Translations under genes and position numbers: made by a program
Shown here: one piece after another, positions 7,294 through 12,860 of the stretch
How the letters are laid out: every line of letters begins with the position of its first letter
Position numbering within the stretch: the first letter of the stretch is position 1
The notes under the pieces: model-generated
Seen by the model: the letters and a program-made list of their open reading frames with translations, nothing else
Told to the model about the DNA's origin: nothing
Databases searched by the model: none
Source: Candidatus Heimdallarchaeota archaeon
GTDB taxonomy: Archaea; Asgardarchaeota; Heimdallarchaeia; Heimdallarchaeales; Kariarchaeaceae
Direction of reading: 5' to 3'
Assembly: GCA_029882335.1 (NCBI GenBank)
Contig: JAOUKW010000075.1
Span: 1 to 12,860, forward strand
Length of the DNA stretch: 12,860 nucleotides

Positions 7294-8115
7294 ATGGTAG
7301 AGTGTAATTTTTGTGAGGAAAACAGTCCAATGCCCTATAAATGTAGTTTATGCAACCATAAATATTGTGGTAAACATCGACTAGCAGAGTCTCATGAGTG
7401 TAAATATATTCATCTATATAATACTCAAGAGTATCGAGATAAGAAATTAGCAAAAAATAGAGATATATCTCAAATCAAACATTCTACATGGATACCAGAT
7501 ACAGATAAACCAAATATATTATTTATGGGCGGTCAAAAAGGATGGACCACAAACAAATTATATCAAGATTTAATTATAGGTGGTATTATTCTTGGATTTG
7601 TTGCAACTTTAAGAGTTGGATTAAATAATATAATACTCAATTTGATAATTTCAATACTAATTGGCTCAATTGGGTTAATGTTGATCAATTGGGCACGACA
7701 AAAAATTGGGTATAAATTCGGAGTAAATAGCTATTTCTTTTTGTGGCCTCTTGGTATAGTGATAACAATATTGACAACATTATTAGATGCATTCACGAAT
7801 TTTGGATTCACCCTAATGGCTTTTGGTTTGTTTTATACAGTAGGTCAAAATACGGAAGGAGAAGGAAAAATGGGATTAATAACATATATCACATCAATTT
7901 CACTATTTTTATTGGGGAAAATAATTTTCGAACTTAATTTTATCGATGAAATTATCAGAATACCAATGCATAGTATTTTAACCCTATTCCTATGGCTTGC
8001 TATTTTTAGTCTATTCCCATGGCAAGGCATGGATGGAAGAAAAATTTATGATTGGAATAAATCAATTTATTGGACCTGTTTGGTTATAGTATTATTTTTC
8101 TTCTTCTTTGCTTAA
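7294..8115 (+). CDS. AN1-type zinc finger fused to a site-2-protease-like (M50) membrane domain lacking the HExxH motif
   Basis: The N-terminus is a perfect AN1 finger, C-x2-C-x9-C-x2-C-x4-C-x2-H-x5-H-x-C (Cys4, 7, 17, 20, 25, His28, His34, Cys36), binding two zinc ions. After a charged linker (37-90), five or six membrane helices follow (about 93-270). Their order matches archaeal site-2 proteases. 'INWARQKIGYKFGV' (131-144) lies where HExxH-K...GV belongs, 'FFLWPLGIVIT' follows, then 'GKMGLITYITS' where GK-x-x-x-AGP is expected, and 'FSLFPWQGMDGRKIYDWN' (238-255) stands for the N-x-x-P-x-x-x-LDG motif. Asp247 is kept, but both histidines and the glutamate are replaced (N132, W133, Q136), so proteolysis is unlikely. 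It may bind or shield membrane substrates, or be an adaptor. The fold assignment is from motif order and is less sure than the finger. The 3' end overlaps the convergent bactofilin gene by 24 bp. Confidence 0.75.
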   Translation: MVECNFCEENSPMPYKCSLCNHKYCGKHRLAESHECKYIHLYNTQEYRDKKLAKNRDISQIKHSTWIPDTDKPNILFMGGQKGWTTNKLYQDLIIGGIILGFVATLRVGLNNIILNLIISILIGSIGLMLINWARQKIGYKFGVNSYFFLWPLGIVITILTTLLDAFTNFGFTLMAFGLFYTVGQNTEGEGKMGLITYITSISLFLLGKIIFELNFIDEIIRIPMHSILTLFLWLAIFSLFPWQGMDGRKIYDWNKSIYWTCLVIVLFFFFFA

Positions 8116-9081
8116 TTTAATAATCTTTAAATTATGATTTTCGGGCAAATTTATTGTGTTACGATAATTTATTACTCCTTCCACTATTACTTTTTCCCCA
8201 ATAACAATATCATCACCTATAACGTTACCACCAATTTTGACAAATGACAATTCAATATGTTGACCAACTAAATCCCCTCTTATCTCAGAGATTGGTTGAT
8301 CAGTCATAAATGAACGGGTTAATCCATTAAGCACAGTAGGAATAATACCAGTCACAACATTTGATACAAAATCAGTAATTGATCCTATACCCTCTGTAAT
8401 ATTTTTCGCTTCGAAATTAGGGATATTTAATTCAAATGCAGTACTCCCTATCTTAATTATCTCTGCTTTCACATCACCACCAATATATGATTTCCCATTA
8501 AATACTTCTAAAGTTTGAGAAATAACATTTTTTTCAATATTAATATTACCTGAAATAGTAACTTGAGATGTTGATTTTATTTGTTCTGCAGAAAATTTCC
8601 CAGATATTCTAGTAATATTATCGGAATAGAGAGTATTTTCGATATCGGTTTTACCTGAAACTGATAAGGTATCTGTTGCGTATAAATTTCCATCAACAAA
8701 TACTGATCCTGATGCAGCAACTTTATTTCCAAATTTTGCTGTCCCATTTACATTCAATCTGCCGCTTACACTTGTTTTACCAATAACTGTTAAATTTCCC
8801 TCACTAGTAAATGACCCAGATACAGATAATCTTTCACATTCTAAAGACCCTTCTACGTGGAGTTTCCCAGATACAGAAACAGAACCATTTACTATTTCAC
8901 CATCTCTTGTTTCAGATCCTGATATAATCCAATTTTTTCTATCTTTATCAATTCCCAATGAATCTAATAGACCAAGCTTGGTAAACTTCAATAATAATTC
9001 CTGATACTCTTCTTCTGTTATCTCTCCACTATTACGTTTAGATGTTAACCTATTAATTAAAGAATCATTTTTATCAGACAT
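8092..9081 (-). CDS. Bactofilin-like polymer-forming protein with N-terminal SHOCT-like hairpin
   Basis: Residues 6-36 ('RLTSKRNSGEITEEEYQELLLKF') form a SHOCT-like helical hairpin. From residue 68 to about 215 the chain is a regular repeat with Ser-Gly dipeptides at 71, 88, 106, 124, 142, 160 and 177 (every 17-18 residues) and half-repeats 'VEG', 'SEG', 'VNG', 'VDG' in between. This is the right-handed beta-helix signature of bactofilins, which polymerise into nucleotide-free filaments on membranes. Residues 224-260 break the helix with a hydrophobic/amphipathic stretch ('SITDFVSNVVTGIIPTVL'), possibly a membrane-touching segment. A second short beta-helix follows at 268-305 ('RGDLVGQHIELSFVKIGGNVIGDDIVIGEKVIVEG', in two halves). 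The ATG at 9081-9079 is the start. It is divergent from a winged-helix gene that also ends in a SHOCT-like segment. Its role is probably structural, in cell shape or membrane organisation. Confidence 0.75.
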   Translation of the reverse strand: MSDKNDSLINRLTSKRNSGEITEEEYQELLLKFTKLGLLDSLGIDKDRKNWIISGSETRDGEIVNGSVSVSGKLHVEGSLECERLSVSGSFTSEGNLTVIGKTSVSGRLNVNGTAKFGNKVAASGSVFVDGNLYATDTLSVSGKTDIENTLYSDNITRISGKFSAEQIKSTSQVTISGNINIEKNVISQTLEVFNGKSYIGGDVKAEIIKIGSTAFELNIPNFEAKNITEGIGSITDFVSNVVTGIIPTVLNGLTRSFMTDQPISEIRGDLVGQHIELSFVKIGGNVIGDDIVIGEKVIVEGVINYRNTINLPENHNLKIIKLSKEEEK

Positions 9082-9166
9082 TTATTTTCTCTAATATATC
9101 ATTATTAATTATTCTTATTAAACTACCTCAAAATATAGAGATAAACAAGCAATACGACAGATAAAA

Positions 9167-9186
9167 TTTACACCGGTAGGTGTAAA
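9167..9186. promoter_or_regulatory. Perfect 8+8 inverted repeat, candidate operator between divergent genes
   Basis: TTTACACC at 9167-9174 and GGTGTAAA at 9179-9186 are exact reverse complements separated by GGTA. The G+C-rich core stands out in a very AT-rich gap of 152 bp. The repeat lies 48 bp before the GTG of the winged-helix gene. An AT-rich TATA-like stretch 'TTTAATAAAA' follows at 9192-9201, so a protein bound here would sit at the upstream promoter element. A dimeric winged-helix protein, most simply the neighbouring one, is the likely ligand. Confidence 0.55.
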
Positions 9187-9233
9187 AGATATTTAATAAA
9201 ATTGTATAAGATTTATTCATAAACTTATTAGCT

Positions 9234-9689
9234 GTGAAGTTATTAGATTATATAGGTCGGTTTTACTTGTTAAGTACATCACAAAGGGCGTTATTATCAA
9301 TATTACAGGATGATACAAGAAACAAAATACTTGAATGCTTGAATACAAATCCATCACATCCAGATGTACTTGTTGATGAAATTGGTGTAAGTCGAACAGC
9401 AATTGAGAAACATCTAAAACAGCTTCTATCATTTGGAGTGATTGAAAGGAGAACTCAAACTGTTCCAAGACTAAGATATATCTACTCATTAACCCTTGCT
9501 GCACAGAATTTGATTGATGCGATATCAGTAACTAGTGATACATATATCGAAAATACAATTGAAACATGGCAAGAACAATTAACAAAAATGGAACAAGCAT
9601 TTATATTTGGTATAATCCAAAAGGATGAATATGAACAAATAAAATTGGATTTAGAGGAAAAATTAGGTAATTTAAATTCAGATAAATGA
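9234..9689 (+). CDS. Winged-helix (ArsR-like) transcriptional regulator with C-terminal SHOCT-like hairpin
   Basis: Residues 20-95 form a winged helix-turn-helix: 'LQDDTRNKILECLNTN' (helix 1), 'VLVDEIGVSRTAIEKHLKQLLSFGVIERR' (helix-turn-helix and recognition helix) and a wing ending 'RLRYIYSLT'. This is the ArsR/HTH_20 type common in archaea, a DNA-binding protein normally acting as a dimer. Residues 112-148 ('QEQLTKMEQAFIFGIIQKDEYEQIKLDLEEKL') form a two-helix SHOCT-like segment resembling that at the N-terminus of the divergent bactofilin-like protein. No metal-binding cysteines are seen. The GTG at 9234 is used because no ATG precedes the DNA-binding domain. The inverted repeat at 9167-9186 is the likely binding site, controlling itself and the bactofilin gene. 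The IDI gene follows after 54 bp with its own TATA-like element. Confidence 0.82.
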   Translation: MKLLDYIGRFYLLSTSQRALLSILQDDTRNKILECLNTNPSHPDVLVDEIGVSRTAIEKHLKQLLSFGVIERRTQTVPRLRYIYSLTLAAQNLIDAISVTSDTYIENTIETWQEQLTKMEQAFIFGIIQKDEYEQIKLDLEEKLGNLNSDK

Positions 9690-9705
9690 ATTAATAATTG
9701 CTAAA

Positions 9706-9715
9706 TTTTTATAAT
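9706..9715 (+). promoter_or_regulatory. TATA-like element for the IDI gene
   Basis: TTTTTATAAT is centred about 33 bp before the ATG at 9744. The predicted transcription start, some 26-28 bp downstream, would give a very short leader or none. AGGA at 9732-9735 could act as a Shine-Dalgarno only if transcription starts further upstream, for example by read-through from the regulator gene. Confidence 0.35.
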
Positions 9716-9743
9716 TTAAATTAGAATATACAGGATATGCCTT

Positions 9744-10829
9744 ATGAGTTCAGAAGAAAAAATAACTCTCCAAAGTAGAAAAGCAGAACATGTGAAAATA
9801 GTACTTGATAAGGATACGAAAGTTAGTGGAGTAACTAATGGATTTGAAGATTTTCATTTTGTTCCAAATGCGATACCTGATCTGAATTATAATGAAATTA
9901 ATATGAATACTATATTTCTAAACAATGAGTTTGATTTTCCTGTGCTAGTTGCTGGAATGACTGGTGGTTATCCTGAAGCAGAGAAAATTAATTCGAAACT
10001 TGCTCAGATTTGTAGCGAACTTAACATACCTTTTGGAGTTGGTAGTCAAAGAGCTATGGTAGTAGATCACAGTTTAACCCATACCTTTGATGTTAAAAAA
10101 CACGTAAAAGATGTTTTTTTAATTGGTAATCTTGGGTTAGTTCAATTTTGTCAAGAATTTACTCTTGAAAATTTAGAATCTGCAATAAATGAAATTAATG
10201 TAGACGCAATGGCAATTCATATAAATGCTTTTCAAGAAATTTGCCAACCAGCAGGTGATCTTAATTTTAAAGATTCCTGGAACTGGATAAATAAAATTAT
10301 CAAAAACTCACCAGTGCCAATAATAATAAAAGAAGTAGGTTCTGGGATTGCAAGAGATGAAATTCAAAGACTTGACAGTCTAAAGGTGCATGCAATTGAT
10401 GTTGGAGGCGCAGGAGGTACATCATGGCCAAAAATTGAAATAATGCGTCATGAGAATGATGAAAGTCCATTTGATCTTGATGATCCAACTTTGCGATGGG
10501 GAATTAACACAGCACTCGCAACTTGGGAGGCAACGAGTACTACAAATATCCCAATTATCTCAACAGGGGGAATGTATCATGGTTTAATGGGTGCAAAAGC
10601 TCTTGCTATGGGAGCGACAATGATAGGAGTAGCAAGACCTGTACTTCAAACTTTAATGAATGATGGTTCAAATGCTGCAAAAAATTGGTTACTCCATTAC
10701 AAGGAAACAATTAAACGAATAATGTTCCTATTAGGAGTAGGTGATATTGAAAACCTAATGAAATTAAAACATGCACTAATACCACAAAATCAGGCATATA
10801 CATGGCTTAAATATAGAAAATTCATTTAA
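9744..10829 (+). CDS. fni: Type 2 isopentenyl-diphosphate delta-isomerase (FMN-dependent)
   Basis: The enzyme interconverts isopentenyl and dimethylallyl diphosphate in the cytoplasm, using reduced FMN and Mg2+. This step supplies the starter unit for archaeal isoprenoid lipids. The family motifs appear in order: 'RKAEHV' (12-17), 'VAGMTGG' (69-75), 'GVGSQRAM' (98-105, FMN/phosphate binding), 'HINAFQEICQPAGD' (159-172, with Gln164 and the Mg-binding Glu165), 'IIKEVGSGI' (194-202), 'DVGGAGGTSWPKIE' (219-232) and 'ISTGGMYHGLMGAKALAMGA' (272-291), the phosphate-binding end of the TIM barrel. The length of 361 residues is normal for the family. All key residues are present, so it should be active. 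The gene stands alone, with no mevalonate-pathway gene beside it here. Upstream spacing and the TATA-like element suggest its own promoter. Confidence 0.96.
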   Translation: MSSEEKITLQSRKAEHVKIVLDKDTKVSGVTNGFEDFHFVPNAIPDLNYNEINMNTIFLNNEFDFPVLVAGMTGGYPEAEKINSKLAQICSELNIPFGVGSQRAMVVDHSLTHTFDVKKHVKDVFLIGNLGLVQFCQEFTLENLESAINEINVDAMAIHINAFQEICQPAGDLNFKDSWNWINKIIKNSPVPIIIKEVGSGIARDEIQRLDSLKVHAIDVGGAGGTSWPKIEIMRHENDESPFDLDDPTLRWGINTALATWEATSTTNIPIISTGGMYHGLMGAKALAMGATMIGVARPVLQTLMNDGSNAAKNWLLHYKETIKRIMFLLGVGDIENLMKLKHALIPQNQAYTWLKYRKFI

Positions 10830-11128
10830 CATAGTAGTGGAAAATTAGTTATGGCGGCTTAACTAACCAATATTCAACATTAAAAATTAATTCATACTAT
10901 GATGAGACAATCTCACTTCTCAACCAAATCCCAATAATTCAAACTCTCAGCTAATTTAAAGAATTGGTGCAAAAGAAATTCCCTTTAATGTAGATTTTTT
11001 TGTAAGAAATTGATTAGTAAAATGAAGATAGTTAATTCAAAAATTATTTCTAATGATAATGTTTATATTGTTAAAATTACGTGTATTAGATATAATACAA
11101 AATATATACAAAGAGCTAGAGGTGTATT
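10830..11128. other. Intergenic region (299 bp) with a hairpin and a T7 run
   Basis: No coding frame is seen. TTAGTTA (10845-10851) pairs with TAACTAA (10860-10866) around an 8-nt G+C-rich loop, 16 bp after the IDI stop. A T7 run at 10995-11001 could end the IDI transcript. TTTATATT at 11062-11069 is a plausible TATA box for the zinc-ribbon gene, giving a start near 11092 that leaves its Shine-Dalgarno in the message. Confidence 0.4.
11118..11124 (+). promoter_or_regulatory. Strong Shine-Dalgarno AGAGGTG of the zinc-ribbon gene
   Basis: AGAGGTG is highly complementary to the archaeal 16S 3' end and ends 4 nt before the ATG at 11129. It is the best ribosome binding site in the window and fixes this start. 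Confidence 0.65.
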
Positions 11129-11398
11129 ATGATATTTTGTCCAAATTGTGATGCGGTTTTAACGCCTATTAAAGAAAAAGACGCACCAAAAGGTGCATTA
11201 AAATGTTTGGATTGTGATTATCAATCTACAGATGAACAAAGCATGGAAAATTATGTATTCAAGGAAGAATTAAATCATACTGAGAAATCAAAAATTGAAA
11301 TAGTTGAGCATTCCCTATATGAAGATGGAATTCCAGAAGACATGAAGGAAGAGCTAAGAGAACAATATAGAGAAGCATTGGAAAATTTTGATTTATAA
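11129..11398 (+). CDS. TFS/RPB9-like protein with only the N-terminal zinc ribbon
   Basis: The first 31 residues are a clear RPB9/TFIIS-type N-terminal zinc ribbon: 'MIFCPNCDAVLTP' then 'GALKCLDCDYQS', with Cys4, Cys7, Cys26 and Cys29. This fold docks on RNA polymerase. Archaeal TFS, a transcript-cleavage factor, has about 105-110 residues and a second ribbon carrying the catalytic Asp-Glu hairpin and a Q-TR-DE signature. Here the chain has 89 residues. After 'KIEIVEH' (about 55-61) it runs into an acidic helix ('IPEDMKEELREQYREALENF') with no further cysteine. Cleavage stimulation is therefore not expected, and a polymerase-binding or regulatory role is possible. The stop is clean and no second ribbon appears downstream. 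The next gene converges 13 bp away. A strong Shine-Dalgarno supports the start. Confidence 0.75.
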   Translation: MIFCPNCDAVLTPIKEKDAPKGALKCLDCDYQSTDEQSMENYVFKEELNHTEKSKIEIVEHSLYEDGIPEDMKEELREQYREALENFDL

Positions 11399-11411
11399 AT
11401 TATTATCAATA

Positions 11412-12860
11412 TTAACTTATTTTATTAATAACAATATCTACAAATTCGGAGTCTCCGGGAATTATAAAGGCTAATTCAGAATTATCAATTGATTTAACTA
11501 AGAGATTATTAATTTCAGGCATATTTTTTGAAATCTGGTTCTTTACATATTTTGCAATTTCACCCCTTGATTTTGTTCCTGGTTTTAGATGAACATAAAA
11601 ATTAGTTTTACTCATAGAATTCAATGAACCAGATACTATCCTAATCCAATTGGCTTCAATATAAAATCCGATATAAATTTCTAAATTGATATTAGAAACA
11701 AAACTTTTCTCACCATAAATCATGAAAGAACCTTTTGGAAGGAATTGACCTGATGGAGGAGTTAGTGAAACCTGATCTTTTTGAACATAGAAAGCATCCG
11801 CCATCCCTCTTTGTCCTTTCCAAGCAGAGGAATAATTGACCGCTATTAGACCTGCTTCTCTTAATGTATCATCATCAACAATTCCCGTTTGGCTTTTTAT
11901 AATTACTGAAGAAGCACCTTGGATATCAGCATGCATAAATACATCAGTCTCATCTAAATATCGCTTAACTAGTTTTTCATTTGTTGTAGCATCATAACCA
12001 CCAATAATCAAATATCCTTCCTTGCTTCTTGTCCAGTGAAATTTTTCATACCATGCTTTTCTTCTTTTAAGAATAATTATTTTTTCGCCAACAATGTTAT
12101 CATGATCAATTGATTCTTTTTCCATCAATGCTATTTTATCCCTTGTTTTCTGTATAGCATCGATAGCACCTTTTGCTTTTCTCTCGGACTTCTTTCCTTT
12201 TTCGTAAAATAAATTAGCATTTTCAACTAATGATTTCCTAAAATCTACACTTACTGTTATAGTTTCACTTTCTACCGGTAAGGTTAAAATAATTTTAGCC
12301 TCTTTAGGAATCAAGGAATCATATAGTAATGCAGAAGCAATTCGTTTATCTTTTCCAATTTGTAATCTGTTTGATATATCATCCCATTTTAAATTATTTT
12401 TTTTCGCTTGATAAACGGTTTTTATTAATTCATCCGCAGGAGTAAAATTATAATATAGGGCATCTCCATATGATTTGAATTTGATTGCTTCTTCTTGAAA
12501 CTCATTCAAATGACGTGTTTGATCATTTAATAAATTCTGTAGCTTTTCAGTTTTAGAAAATAATTTTTCAGACCTTCCTTCAAACTCTTCACTACTTTCT
12601 TGAGAAGAATAGAAAATATCATGGGCAATATTTAACGACGAAGGATGATAAATCACAGTATCTGCTAGAGTATCATCTTCCTCAAAAAATGGAAGAATTT
12701 TCACTACCTCAGATGGATTAAATTCTAATTGATTATCACTCCATTGTTCATCAAAATCTACTTCATCATCAGTCGAGTTTTCTTCATCATCCTCAAGATT
12801 TAATAATGGTAGCTCTTCTTTATCAAGATAAACAGTGGGGATAAATTTATTTTGAATGAT
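11412..12860 (-). CDS. NFACT-family ribosome quality control protein (NEMF/Rqc2/RqcH homologue), N-terminus outside window
   Basis: The frame is open to the right edge with 482 codons visible. The GTG at 12704 is internal, since codons continue in frame to 12860. NFACT proteins bind split large ribosomal subunits that hold peptidyl-tRNA and promote C-terminal tailing of the stalled chain for degradation. From the N-terminal side the visible part has an acidic tract (about 12705-12800), a coiled coil (about 12480-12600), the middle domain ('ISNRLQIGKDKRIASALLYD', 'SVDFRKSLVENANLFYEKGK') and the NFACT-R domain at 11895-12060 ('KAWYEKFHWTRSKEGYLIIG', 'DATTNEKLVKRYL', 'FMHADIQGASSVIIKS'). About 170-190 residues of NFACT-N should lie beyond 12860. 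It ends shortly after NFACT-R, without the NFACT-C domain of eukaryotic NEMF, as in other archaeal members. It converges on the zinc-ribbon gene. Confidence 0.93.
   Translation of the reverse strand: MIQNKFIPTVYLDKEELPLLNLEDDEENSTDDEVDFDEQWSDNQLEFNPSEVVKILPFFEEDDTLADTVIYHPSSLNIAHDIFYSSQESSEEFEGRSEKLFSKTEKLQNLLNDQTRHLNEFQEEAIKFKSYGDALYYNFTPADELIKTVYQAKKNNLKWDDISNRLQIGKDKRIASALLYDSLIPKEAKIILTLPVESETITVSVDFRKSLVENANLFYEKGKKSERKAKGAIDAIQKTRDKIALMEKESIDHDNIVGEKIIILKRRKAWYEKFHWTRSKEGYLIIGGYDATTNEKLVKRYLDETDVFMHADIQGASSVIIKSQTGIVDDDTLREAGLIAVNYSSAWKGQRGMADAFYVQKDQVSLTPPSGQFLPKGSFMIYGEKSFVSNINLEIYIGFYIEANWIRIVSGSLNSMSKTNFYVHLKPGTKSRGEIAKYVKNQISKNMPEINNLLVKSIDNSELAFIIPGDSEFVDIVINKIS

Noticed and set aside
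7743..8030. Short frames on both strands within the AN1-finger gene
   Set aside because: They coincide with the conserved membrane segments in the main frame and have no start signals or motifs of their own.
10899..10960. C/D-box guide RNA candidate
   Set aside because: ATGATGA at 10899-10905 matches a C box, but no CTGA D box follows in the next 75 bases and there are no C'/D' boxes.
11399..11411. Missing second zinc ribbon of TFS through a frameshift
   Set aside because: There is no C-x2-C coding potential in any frame after the stop, and the convergent gene begins 13 bp later.
12702..12704. GTG as the start of the NFACT gene
   Set aside because: Codons continue in frame without a stop to the right edge, and the protein would lack its essential N-terminal domain.
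1..12860. CRISPR array, tandem direct repeats or rRNA
   Set aside because: No regularly spaced direct repeats and no conserved rRNA segments were seen in reading the window.

Overview
The window is strongly AT-rich (by eye near 30% G+C) and clearly archaeal. It carries a tRNA-Tyr gene with C1-G72, an intron after position 37 and no encoded CCA. It also carries a type 2 isopentenyl-diphosphate isomerase, a TFS/RPB9-type zinc-ribbon protein, a NEMF/Rqc2-type NFACT protein, an AN1 zinc finger and archaeal TATA-like boxes. A degenerate Ras-like protein and a bactofilin-like protein beside these genes would fit an Asgard archaeon, perhaps of the Heimdall group. That placement is an inference from gene content, not proven.

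Layout. Positions 1 to about 185 are a G+C-richer patch with a 7-bp hairpin and the end of a reading frame that enters from the left edge. It looks like the right end of an IS200/IS605-type (TnpB-bearing) insertion sequence. It lies against, and appears to truncate, a diacylglycerol-kinase-family gene on the minus strand (to 710). Next come an AT-rich gap with an unassigned perfect TATA box, the intron-containing tRNA-Tyr (1078-1199), and a convergent gene (1351-2175, minus) for a small-GTPase-like protein whose nucleotide-binding motifs are nearly all lost. Divergent from it is a 1433-residue secreted, membrane-anchored subtilase (2344-6645). A two-gene unit follows: a two-TM protein with a PH-like domain (6696-7283) and an AN1 zinc finger fused to a site-2-protease-like membrane domain whose HExxH motif is gone (7294-8115). 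The tail of that gene overlaps by 24 bp the convergent bactofilin-like gene (8092-9081, minus).

The bactofilin gene is divergent from a winged-helix regulator (9234-9689). A perfect 8+8 inverted repeat sits between them, and both proteins carry a SHOCT-like helical hairpin. The right part is housekeeping: type 2 IDI for isoprenoid lipid synthesis (9744-10829), a one-ribbon TFS/RPB9-like protein (11129-11398), and a convergent NFACT ribosome-quality-control gene (11412 to the right edge; N-terminus outside).

Taken together, the middle of the window (about 2.3-9.7 kb) looks like a cell-envelope and membrane region: an ectoprotease, two polytopic membrane proteins and a cytoskeletal polymer with a likely dedicated regulator. 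The most unusual points are two apparent pseudoenzymes (the GTPase-like and site-2-protease-like proteins), the bactofilin/regulator pair with its operator-like palindrome, and the TFS-like protein lacking its catalytic ribbon.
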